This document shows positions 1 to 5,676 of a DNA stretch of 10,776 nucleotides, in pieces. A program made the position numbers and the translations under genes. The first letter of the stretch is position 1, and the number at the start of each line of letters is the position of its first letter. Source of the DNA: an uncultured Clostridia bacterium (GTDB taxonomy: Bacteria; Bacillota; Clostridia; Lachnospirales; Lachnospiraceae). The DNA lies in NCBI GenBank assembly GCA_947178015.1, contig CAMWWW010000054.1, positions 1-10,776 of the forward strand, written 5' to 3'. The notes under the pieces were generated by a model, which worked only from the letters and a program-made list of their open reading frames with translations, was not told where the DNA came from and did not search any database.

Positions 1-453
1 GTGTACCAGAACCAGATAGAGATGGATATTTTATGTCAATTTGGTGCAAATCATCAAAACTCATATAAAATGAAGAATCCATATAAAAGCCTTGAAACAG
101 TTATATTTGAAACAAATAGATGAATGAAAAAGTTGTAAAGTGGTGTTGTATAAAAAATAAGAACAAAAAAATCAATGTATCGAAACAAGGACGTATACTA
201 TATGGATATGTAAAATAACAGCGTGTCTAGAAATATCAATAAAGATAGCTGCGCTGGCTATGCGAACCTTTCTCGAAAATGAGCATACATCCATCTCGTA
301 AAACTACTAGATTTCCAAAAATTTCCATTTAAAAAATACGCTATCGCTGTATAATGAAAGTATGAATAAAAAGTGATATAAAATGGTAATATTCTGCACT
401 GGTAAAATATTTAAAAATATAGTAATATTAGAGATAGAAATGGGGGAGAGATA
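1..453. other. AT-rich region without a convincing gene
   Basis: This stretch is clearly more AT-rich than the genes that follow, and stops are frequent in most frames. Two + strand frames are open from the window edge: one closes with TAA at 66-68 (about 21 codons, ending in residues CKSSKLI) and one with TGA at 121-123 (40 codons). Either could be the 3' end of a gene starting outside the window, but nothing here decides it. A 9-base direct repeat (CATATAAAA) occurs at 62-70 and 80-88. A small 5-bp hairpin (245-249 with 257-261) has no T tract. A TATAAT hexamer at 350-355 has no good -35 partner. I recognise no RNA gene or mobile element. Confidence 0.5.
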
Positions 454-978
454 ATGCAGGAACATACATCTATTTTTGAGGGAACAATTCTTATGAATAA
501 GGTTCCCGTTTCATTTGCAGAGAGAGAGCTTTTTAACGGCAGAGTTGCCATGTGGCTCCCGAAGGATTTTGAAGAGCTGCCGCCCAAGGCAATAGAAGAG
601 ATCTATCCCCTTGCAAATATGCCCAAGCTGGTATTGGGGAATGATTATCTAGATCTGTTCGTCGGTTTTCGTTACACAGATCATGAGATTCCAGAAGAAT
701 CAATGGGTGAATTTCTTAAGATTGTGCGCATGATGTTAGAGCAGACAGGCTCAAGAATTAAGATATTAGCAGAGAAAGAGGCAAAGATTGGCACACATAC
801 CATATTCAGTTTAGATTTGATCACACATACGCCGACAGATGAGGTCTATCATAAATTGTTCTTCTGCCTTTTGGATGAGAGAGTACTGATGGGATTTATC
901 AATTTCTCCTGCTCACATCATTATCAAGGGATTGCGGAGAAGATATTTCAGTCCTTTCATTATATAGAGGTTGTTTGA
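454..978 (+). CDS. Protein of unknown function, 174 residues
   Basis: I do not recognise this family. The ATG at 454 follows a strong purine-rich ribosome binding site (GGGGGAGAG, 442-450), so the gene looks real. The protein has no signal peptide or membrane segment and should be cytoplasmic. It reads as a compact alpha/beta domain: a strand-like N-terminus, the segment MWLPKDFEELPP around residues 33-44, a helix around 82-97, then strands around 103-108, 113-122 and 131-150, and a final helix (GIAEKIFQSF, about 159-168). This order resembles the DcrB/PsbP/Mog1-like fold, which often has a 'P-x-x-F/W' segment near the start and a late helix with a Phe/Ser-rich end. That is only an impression of fold. 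It is followed at once by a terminator and seems to be the last or only gene of its transcript. No function is assigned. Confidence 0.8.
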   Translation: MQEHTSIFEGTILMNKVPVSFAERELFNGRVAMWLPKDFEELPPKAIEEIYPLANMPKLVLGNDYLDLFVGFRYTDHEIPEESMGEFLKIVRMMLEQTGSRIKILAEKEAKIGTHTIFSLDLITHTPTDEVYHKLFFCLLDERVLMGFINFSCSHHYQGIAEKIFQSFHYIEVV

Positions 979-1012
979 GCCGCTATTTTTTCTGCACGTT
1001 TGTACACAATAA

Positions 1013-1050
1013 AATCCATGGAGTGGGTCAAGCTCCATGGATTATTTTTT
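1013..1050. terminator. Strong, probably bidirectional intrinsic terminator
   Basis: A perfect 11-bp stem (AATCCATGGAG at 1013-1023 pairing with CTCCATGGATT at 1033-1043) encloses a 9-base loop. TTTTTT follows at 1045-1050 on the + strand, ending the transcript of the gene at 454-978. Read on the - strand, the same stem is followed by TTTTATT, so it may also end rpsT, whose stop codon lies about 70 bases away. Confidence 0.88.
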
Positions 1051-1054
1051 GCAA

Positions 1055-1088
1055 GCGAAAGGAGAACGCTCTCTCCCTCGCAATTTTT
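1055..1088 (+). terminator. Possible second, weaker terminator
   Basis: GCGA (1055-1058) and GGAGA (1061-1065) pair with TCTCC (1072-1076) and TCGC (1078-1081), leaving a small internal loop. TTTTT follows at 1084-1088. It would act on + strand read-through past the terminator at 1013-1050 and so protect rpsT from antisense transcription. On the - strand it lacks a T tract. The internal loop makes the call uncertain. Confidence 0.4.
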
Positions 1089-1116
1089 ATCTATATATTA
1101 TCTATATGTTCTGAAA

Positions 1117-1380
1117 TTAAGCAATTTTATTCACAGCGAGCGCCAGACGGGAAATCTTTCTTGCAGCCGTATTCTTATGATAGACTCCCTTAGAAGCAGC
1201 CTTGCTGATCTCAGAAGAAGCAGCGTTCAGTGCAGCCTGTGCAGCAGCCTTGTCACCGGCAGCAATAGCAGCTTCAACCTTCTTGATATAAGTCTTAACC
1301 TTAGACTTGATCGCTTTATTTCTAGCAGTCTTCTTATCAATTACTAAAATTCTCTTTTTAGCAGATTTGATGTTAGCCAA
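1117..1380 (-). CDS. rpsT: 30S ribosomal protein S20
   Basis: S20 is a small basic protein that binds 16S rRNA early in assembly of the 30S subunit. The 87-residue product starts (M)ANIKSAKKRI, the classic S20 N-terminus, and is Lys/Ala-rich with helical repeats such as AAAQAALNAAS and a C-terminal RKISRLALAVNKIA, as expected for its helical bundle. The length is normal for the family. The start is a TTG at 1380-1378. It gives the conserved MANIKS start and sits 8 bases after GGAGG (1393-1389). A second in-frame TTG five codons upstream overlaps that ribosome binding site and is rejected. E. coli rpsT also starts with UUG, where the weak start takes part in autogenous control. The gene stands alone, with its own sigma-A promoter and a structured leader, and converges on the unknown gene at 454-978. 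Confidence 0.97.
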   Translation of the reverse strand: MANIKSAKKRILVIDKKTARNKAIKSKVKTYIKKVEAAIAAGDKAAAQAALNAASSEISKAASKGVYHKNTAARKISRLALAVNKIA

Positions 1381-1388
1381 TCCGTACA

Positions 1389-1393
1389 CCTCC
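1389..1393 (-). promoter_or_regulatory. Ribosome binding site that decides the rpsT start
   Basis: GGAGG on the - strand lies 8 bases before the TTG at 1380-1378. This fixes the start at the codon that yields MANIKS, not at the upstream TTG at 1395-1393. Confidence 0.85.
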
Positions 1394-1420
1394 AATGATA
1401 TTTTATTTTTTGATGTTTCG

Positions 1421-1449
1421 CATTAGAGCCGGACACGGACGTCCTAATG
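1421..1449 (-). promoter_or_regulatory. Hairpin in the rpsT leader
   Basis: In the roughly 75-base leader of rpsT, CATTA pairs with TAATG at the base and GGAC pairs with GTCC above it. A 6-base loop caps the stem, and a 5-base bulge (GGCTC) lies on the 3' side. There is no T tract, so it is not a simple terminator. Position and shape suggest a protein- or rRNA-mimic-type control element for S20, but I know of no named family that matches. The role is inference. Confidence 0.45.
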
Positions 1450-1464
1450 TTCACACACCTAAGT

Positions 1465-1494
1465 ATTATAGTATAGAAGGAAAAGATTTGTCAA
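1465..1494 (-). promoter_or_regulatory. Sigma-A promoter of rpsT
   Basis: Read on the - strand, a perfect -35 TTGACA (1494-1489) and a perfect -10 TATAAT (1470-1465) are separated by 18 bases. Transcription should start near 1458, leaving a leader of about 75 bases before the TTG start. Strength fits a ribosomal protein gene. Confidence 0.88.
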
Positions 1495-1568
1495 TACATA
1501 ATTTCCTGTTTTTTGAAGAAAATGTAACACATAAAGCTACGTAATATGGAGTGGAAGAGAGGGAAATT

Positions 1569-2465
1569 ATGAATCAGATGACTAGCTATGAAAGCAGAAC
1601 GGATCTTGCCTTGGAGGCAAGCGAGAGCCTGAAAGGAACGGCTGAGGCAGACAGTGGTATTTTGATGGAGGAGGAATATAAGCAGGCGGAGAATCTTCGC
1701 ATTACCTGTGTCCGAATTACGACAAAGGAGGCGGAGCATGTGGTTGGCAAGCCTAAAGGTACTTATATTACACTTGAGTCTTCGGAGCTTTTGTATGCGG
1801 ACGAGGATTATCACAAAGAGATCTCTGACGAGCTGTCTAGGCAGATCCGGCGCCTTGTCAAGGGAATGGAACATGGGAAAGACCATTCCCTTTTGGTGGT
1901 GGGGCTGGGCAATAAGGATGTGACGCCTGATGCGTTGGGGCCCATGGTTGCGGATAATCTTTGTATTAATAGACATCTAAAAAAGGAAGGTCCTCTGATC
2001 AGCGCGATTGTGCCGGGAGTGATGGCGCAGACAGGGATGGAGACTGCGGAGATTGTCAGGGGAATTGTGAAGGAGACAAAACCTACTGTGGTGATTGCAG
2101 TAGATGCGCTGGCGGCGAGAAGTACGAAGAGGCTGAACACCACGATTCAGATAGCGGATACAGGAATTCATCCCGGCTCAGGGGTGGGAAACCACAGGCA
2201 CGGGCTTACAGAGGAGAGTCTTGGCGTGCCCGTGCTTGCCATTGGGGTCCCCACTGTAGTGGACGCGGCGACAATTGCAGGAGATGCGATGGAGCAGCTT
2301 CTTGTCACCATGGAGGAGGCGGAGAAGAGAAAGCTGATTTACAGCTTATTGGATGAGAGACTGAAAAATCTTTTTGTCACACCGAAAGATGTGGACGAGA
2401 CCGTAAAGCGTATCAGCTATACGATTTCTGAAGCGATTAATCTAGCTTTTTCTGAGGGAGAGTAA
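1569..2465 (+). CDS. gpr: Germination protease GPR
   Basis: GPR is the aspartic-type endopeptidase (MEROPS A25) that cuts small acid-soluble DNA-protecting proteins when a spore germinates. It is made in the forespore as an inactive zymogen. The 298-residue protein begins with a short propeptide ending at SYESR, followed by TDLALEA, the conserved autoprocessing site. VTPDALGP contains Asp121 and VIAVDALAAR contains Asp179. These align with Asp127 and Asp193, reported as essential in the Bacillus megaterium enzyme. NTTIQIADTGIHPGSGVGN (190-208) is a family hallmark. The protein is shorter than Bacillus GPR (about 370), partly from a shorter loop after RHL near residue 138. I chose ATG 1569, after the purine-rich AGAGAGGGA, over an in-frame GTG at 1551. 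It is the first gene of the sporulation cluster. No convincing sigma-F or sigma-G promoter was found upstream. Confidence 0.95.
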   Translation: MNQMTSYESRTDLALEASESLKGTAEADSGILMEEEYKQAENLRITCVRITTKEAEHVVGKPKGTYITLESSELLYADEDYHKEISDELSRQIRRLVKGMEHGKDHSLLVVGLGNKDVTPDALGPMVADNLCINRHLKKEGPLISAIVPGVMAQTGMETAEIVRGIVKETKPTVVIAVDALAARSTKRLNTTIQIADTGIHPGSGVGNHRHGLTEESLGVPVLAIGVPTVVDAATIAGDAMEQLLVTMEEAEKRKLIYSLLDERLKNLFVTPKDVDETVKRISYTISEAINLAFSEGE

Positions 2466-2496
2466 TGAATCAGAGGAAAGGGGAATATATTAGTGA

Positions 2497-2521
2497 CAGG
2501 ACAATAGCTCTGCCTGTCCTG
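2497..2521 (+). repeat. Hairpin in the gpr-spoIIP gap
   Basis: CAGGACA (2497-2503) pairs perfectly with TGTCCTG (2515-2521) across an 11-base loop. An overlapping alternative pairs GACAGG (2495-2500) with CCTGTC (2513-2518). There is no T tract. It lies in the 82-base gap between gpr and spoIIP and could be an mRNA processing or stability element, or an operator. The role is unknown. Confidence 0.45.
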
Positions 2522-2547
2522 CATAAGAAAGGTGTGCGTGAAAGAAA

Positions 2548-3822
2548 ATGGGAAAGACGCGGTGGCTGAAAAAAGGAATATATGGACTAGCGTGGGCTTT
2601 CATTCTATTTGCAGGCATAAGAATTGTTGCGGGCGGATTTTTCGGCATGGAGGCTTCATGGTGGAAGACGCTGACTCGTTCTGTTACCGGAGCTGTTTTT
2701 CAGACGACAGCTCCGGCTTCTGCTTATATTATGAAGGAAGAGGGACCAGAGACATTAGTGGAATATCTGGTGCGGCTTGTGCGGGGTGTGGTTCCAGCGT
2801 GGGAATATGCGGGAAAAAAGAATACATCGTCTTCTGGGTCGCAGGACCCATATTATGTGGAGAGAGTGGAGACGGATCTGGAGGTACCGACGCAAGGTGG
2901 AGATCAGGAGCATACAGAAGAAGAGGAGAATACAGAGTCGCTTGCGGCAGAAACAGAAGATCCATCGATTCCAGTGGAGACGGCGGAGCCTGTTCAGGAT
3001 GAGACGGCTGTGGCGCAGGATGTGTTTTCACCGTCGGTTCTGGGAAATGTCTATCCACTTGCCAAGCTATGTGATTATGATTTTTTAATTCGGAATTTCT
3101 ATGTAGTCAGCCAGATCACGACAATCACCAGCAGTGAGCTTAATGCCAAAGAGCTTTTGGAGAAAGATATGACTCTGGCGATTGACAGCGCCAATCCACA
3201 GATTCTAATCTATCACTCACATTACAGTGAGGCCTTTGCGGATTCTAGGCCGGGGGTGGTGGAAGATACGATTGTGGGTGTGGGAGAGTATCTGGCTTCT
3301 ATTTTAAGAGAACAGTATGGCTATTCGGTTTATCATGATATAACACCCTACGATATGATGGAGGGCGTAATTGATAGAAATGAGGCATATAACTATGCGG
3401 CGGACGGAATTGAAGCGATATTGGCACAGTATCCTTCGATAGAGATTATTATTGATTTGCATCGGGATGGTGTGAATGAGGGAGTGCATCTTGTGACAGA
3501 GGTAAATGGCAAGCCGACGGCACAGATTATGTTTGTGAATGGAATTAGTAAAACAACACTGCAAGGTGCCATTTCTTATCTTTATAATCCGTACATACAA
3601 GATAATTTAGCATTTAGTCTGATGTTGCAGCTTAAGGGAGAGGCGTATTATCCGGGCTTTTGCAGGCGCATTATGATCAATGCATACCGTTATAATATGC
3701 ATTTTAGACCGAGATCTTTGTTGGTGGAGGCAGGAGCGCAGACCAACACGCTTCAGGAGGTGAAAAATGCGATGGAGCCGCTGGCAGTTATGCTTCATAA
3801 AACATTAAGTGGTGAGGAATGA
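2548..3822 (+). CDS. spoIIP: Stage II sporulation protein P
   Basis: SpoIIP is the peptidoglycan amidase/endopeptidase of the SpoIID-SpoIIM-SpoIIP engulfment machinery. It is anchored in the mother-cell membrane around the forespore and acts on the septal wall. The 424-residue protein has an N-terminal membrane anchor (about 11-32) and an acidic Glu/Thr-rich linker (about 105-158). The SpoIIP domain starts near 165 with the conserved LIRNFYVV (180-187). Metal-site and catalytic motifs are intact: ILIYHSHYSE with His223, His225 and Glu228; IIDLHRD with Asp303 and His305; and LLVEAG with Glu394, after NAYRYNMHFRPRS. The ATG at 2548 is the only sensible start, because an in-frame TGA lies at 2539-2541. 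Its ribosome binding site is poor: AAAGG sits 15 bases upstream, so translation may be weak or structure-dependent. Adjacent gpr and spoIIP also occur in other endospore formers. Confidence 0.95.
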   Translation: MGKTRWLKKGIYGLAWAFILFAGIRIVAGGFFGMEASWWKTLTRSVTGAVFQTTAPASAYIMKEEGPETLVEYLVRLVRGVVPAWEYAGKKNTSSSGSQDPYYVERVETDLEVPTQGGDQEHTEEEENTESLAAETEDPSIPVETAEPVQDETAVAQDVFSPSVLGNVYPLAKLCDYDFLIRNFYVVSQITTITSSELNAKELLEKDMTLAIDSANPQILIYHSHYSEAFADSRPGVVEDTIVGVGEYLASILREQYGYSVYHDITPYDMMEGVIDRNEAYNYAADGIEAILAQYPSIEIIIDLHRDGVNEGVHLVTEVNGKPTAQIMFVNGISKTTLQGAISYLYNPYIQDNLAFSLMLQLKGEAYYPGFCRRIMINAYRYNMHFRPRSLLVEAGAQTNTLQEVKNAMEPLAVMLHKTLSGEE

Positions 3823-3839
3823 ACTAGGAAGGAGGAGTT

Positions 3840-4763
3840 ATGAGCAAAAGGCTGTATCGGAATCTTTTTTTCCTGCTTGTTGTGATCCTTCTTCCTGCCT
3901 GTATCACGCGCATTATGAATGAGGAAGGGGCAGTTACCGAGCGAGGCGGTGATTCGGATGAATATTATATTATATCTGGACAAGAAAAAATGCCGATTGA
4001 GGAGTACTTGACGGGAGCGGTCGCTTATTATATGCCAGTCTCATATGAGGATGAAGCATTTAAGGCAATGGCGGTTCTTTTTCGGACTTTTGTGCGGATG
4101 CGGATGGGAGATGAACGGGAGATAGAGGAGGAACAGCTTTCTTTGCCGCGGTATCGGATGGAGGAGCTTGAGGTTATGTTTGGAGAGGATTTTTCTTATA
4201 CCTATTCTCGTTATCAGACGGCAGTCCGCCAGACAAAAGGGGAGGTGCTGCGCTGCGAGGGAGAGTTGATTGAACCTTATTTTCATCAGGTCAGCGCAGG
4301 TATGACAAATAGCTTGAAGGGGTGTGCATATCTGTCCAGCGTGGATAGTAGCTGGGACATTCAGGCGGAGAGTTTTTTGTCCTTGCTGATTCTATCCGCG
4401 GAGGAATTTTATGCGGGACTTTTTAAAGCGTCTGGTTCGGAGGAGGCGCTGCTTATGGAGGAGGCGTCCGCGGAGGAATTTATGGAGCGACTTGTTGTGG
4501 AAGGGCGAGAAGGGGAATATAAACAGGCTGTGGTGTGGAATGGGGTTCGAATTCCAGCCTCCAAAGTACAGGAGGCGTTTGGGCTTAAGTCGCCGGCCTT
4601 TAGTTTTGAGGCTTATGAGGGAAGGATACGGATTCTGACAAAGGGGATTGGACATGGGCTTGGGCTAAGCTTATATGGGGCAAACCGCATGGCGTCGGAA
4701 GGAAAAAGTTACCGGGAGATTTTGGCATATTATTATTCAAATATTACTGTTTCCGGTGAATAA
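3840..4763 (+). CDS. spoIID: Stage II sporulation protein D (SpoIID/LytB family)
   Basis: SpoIID is the lytic transglycosylase partner of SpoIIP, cutting denuded glycan strands during engulfment. The 307-residue protein has an N-terminal hydrophobic anchor (about 8-21). The usual family blocks follow in order: MPIEEYLTGAVAYYMP (51-66), DEAFKAMAVLFRT (71-83), YFHQVSAGMT (147-156), YLSSVDSSWD (164-173) and GIGHGLGLSLYGANRMA (269-285), then the C-terminal SYREILAYYY. One key position is unusual. Family members typically read A-x-E-M-P, and that Glu is the proposed catalytic acid (Glu88 in B. subtilis). Here it is Tyr64 (AYYMP). Activity may be lost, or the catalytic acid may be another residue. 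The anchor ends LLPAC, close to a lipobox but with Pro at -2. A strong GGAGGAG (3831-3837) precedes ATG 3840, 17 bases after spoIIP, so the two are surely co-transcribed. Confidence 0.93.
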   Translation: MSKRLYRNLFFLLVVILLPACITRIMNEEGAVTERGGDSDEYYIISGQEKMPIEEYLTGAVAYYMPVSYEDEAFKAMAVLFRTFVRMRMGDEREIEEEQLSLPRYRMEELEVMFGEDFSYTYSRYQTAVRQTKGEVLRCEGELIEPYFHQVSAGMTNSLKGCAYLSSVDSSWDIQAESFLSLLILSAEEFYAGLFKASGSEEALLMEEASAEEFMERLVVEGREGEYKQAVVWNGVRIPASKVQEAFGLKSPAFSFEAYEGRIRILTKGIGHGLGLSLYGANRMASEGKSYREILAYYYSNITVSGE

Positions 4764-4786
4764 TGAGAGAAACTTCGGTAAGACTA
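4758..4786 (+). promoter_or_regulatory. Candidate forespore (sigma-F/sigma-G type) promoter for spoIIQ
   Basis: GAATA (4758-4762) is separated by 14 bases from GGTAAGACTA (4777-4786). The second element fits the published B. subtilis sigma-F -10 pattern GGnnAnAHTR at every defined position. The first resembles the -35 GYATA/GHATR. It lies in the 41-base spoIID-spoIIQ gap, as expected if spoIIQ needs forespore expression independent of spoIID. Against it, the predicted start site (about 4793) falls within the GAGGTGA ribosome binding site, and the spacer is slightly short. Confidence 0.4.
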
Positions 4787-4804
4787 TTATCGAGGTGATT
4801 GAAG

Positions 4805-5641
4805 GTGAAAAGAAATAAATTTTCTACATTTATTAAGGAAAAAGCATTTTTAATATTACTGCTTATGTCAATCTTCGCAGTCGCAGGCATAGTCGCAGTT
4901 AATATGGCAAAGGACAATAAGGACACGAATCCAAAGCTCTTAGCTGAGATGGAGAAGGAGACAACGACACAGGCAGAGAAAGAGACAAGACAACAGGTGG
5001 AGAAGGAAACTACCATACAGGAAGAAGAATCCCAGCAAGTAGCCATGGAGGATGAGACATATCCCGGCGATGCCGTGCTGGCGGAGGATGAGACCGCTTC
5101 CATATCAGATATAACCAATCTGATGGATGCTACAGATGAGCCAGACTGGGAGAATATGGCAGAGATTGAGCCGGAGCCGGAAGAAGATCCTGCCGAGGCG
5201 GTGGATGTGACGCCGATGCAGCTTTCCTTCTATGAGGATTCCAAGCTTGCATGGCCAGTGCAGGGAAATGTGATTCTGGATTTTAGCATGGATGCGACGG
5301 TATATTTTAATACCCTGCAACAGTACAAGTATAACCCAGCGATCTTAATCCAAGGAGAGGTAAATACTCCAGTGCTTGCAGCCGCAGATGGTGTGGTGAC
5401 ACAGATCTCTTCCAATGAGGAGATTGGAGATTATATTACCATGGCTCTGGGAAATGATTATTCTCTGCAATATGGACAGCTCAAGGCTTTGGAAGTGTCG
5501 ATGGGCGAGGAAGTAAAGGCAGGCGATATTATTGGTTATATCAGTGAGCCAAGCAAATATTATGTCAATGAGGGCAGTCATTTATATCTGAAACTGATGA
5601 ATGGCGAGACACCGATTGATCCGCTTGACTTTATCCAATAG
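4805..5641 (+). CDS. spoIIQ: SpoIIQ-like protein with a degenerate LytM (M23) domain
   Basis: SpoIIQ is made in the forespore, crosses its membrane and binds mother-cell SpoIIIAH, forming the SpoIIQ-SpoIIIA channel that ratchets engulfment. The 278-residue protein has one membrane segment (about 14-34), an acidic linker with a three-fold 8-residue repeat (49-72), and a C-terminal LytM/M23 fold from about 148 (LAWPVQGNVILDF). The fold is clear (NTPVLAAADGVVTQI, GEEVKAGDIIGYI, GSHLYLKL), but the zinc site is gone. HxxxD has become N177-PAI-L181, and the second His of HxH is Tyr261. B. subtilis SpoIIQ is also an inactive LytM protein. GTG 4805 is chosen because GAGGTGA (4792-4798) sits 6 bases before it; the TTG at 4799 is too close. 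Its place after spoIID matches the spoIID-spoIIQ order of other clostridia. Confidence 0.9.
   Translation: MKRNKFSTFIKEKAFLILLLMSIFAVAGIVAVNMAKDNKDTNPKLLAEMEKETTTQAEKETRQQVEKETTIQEEESQQVAMEDETYPGDAVLAEDETASISDITNLMDATDEPDWENMAEIEPEPEEDPAEAVDVTPMQLSFYEDSKLAWPVQGNVILDFSMDATVYFNTLQQYKYNPAILIQGEVNTPVLAAADGVVTQISSNEEIGDYITMALGNDYSLQYGQLKALEVSMGEEVKAGDIIGYISEPSKYYVNEGSHLYLKLMNGETPIDPLDFIQ
4949..5020 (+). repeat. Three-fold 24-base repeat inside spoIIQ
   Basis: Three consecutive imperfect 24-base units encode MEKETTTQ, AEKETRQQ and VEKETTIQ (residues 49-72), sharing the core EKET and ending in Gln. They lie between the membrane segment and the LytM domain and act as a charged spacer, probably a helical stalk. 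Such in-frame repeats can vary in copy number between strains. Confidence 0.8.
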
Positions 5642-5649
5642 GCAATTCA

Positions 5650-5676
5650 GGATGGGGTTATTTCCCCATCCTTTTT
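5650..5676 (+). terminator. Terminator of the sporulation cluster
   Basis: GGATGGGG (5650-5657) pairs with CCCCATCC (5664-5671) around a 6-base loop, followed by TTTTT (5672-5676). It begins 8 bases after the spoIIQ stop. The T tract exists only on the + strand. The loop contains the folD stop codon and the 3' arm encodes the last folD residues, so the terminator overlaps the convergent gene. Confidence 0.93.

Noticed and set aside
1..123. Possible 3' end of an upstream gene in one of two open + strand frames
   Set aside because: Both are short (21 and 40 codons), neither matches a family I recognise, and the composition resembles the AT-rich DNA that follows.
328..355. TATAAT at 350-355 as promoter of the gene at 454
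   Set aside because: The hexamers 16-18 bases upstream (TTTAAA, ATTTAA, CATTTA) are poor -35 elements, and AT-rich DNA produces TATAAT by chance.
975..1347. Two + strand open frames overlapping rpsT
   Set aside because: They run antisense to rpsT or across the terminator, have no ribosome binding site and show no protein-like conservation pattern.
1514..1546. Sigma-G or sigma-F promoter upstream of gpr (TGAAGA with CTACGTA)
   Set aside because: Only three of the -10 positions match, and no alternative pair in 1496-1568 has proper spacing. gpr must have a promoter here, but I cannot place it.
1491..1976. 161-codon - strand open frame overlapping the start of gpr
   Set aside because: It is a shadow of gpr, with no ribosome binding site and a His/Arg/Leu-rich composition typical of antisense frames.
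2484..2506. Sigma-E promoter in the gpr-spoIIP gap (AATATATT with AGGACAAT)
   Set aside because: The two elements are only about 6 bases apart, where 13-15 are expected.
3840..3905. SpoIID as a lipoprotein (LLPAC near residue 21)
   Set aside because: Proline at -2 falls outside the usual lipobox pattern. A plain membrane anchor is more likely.
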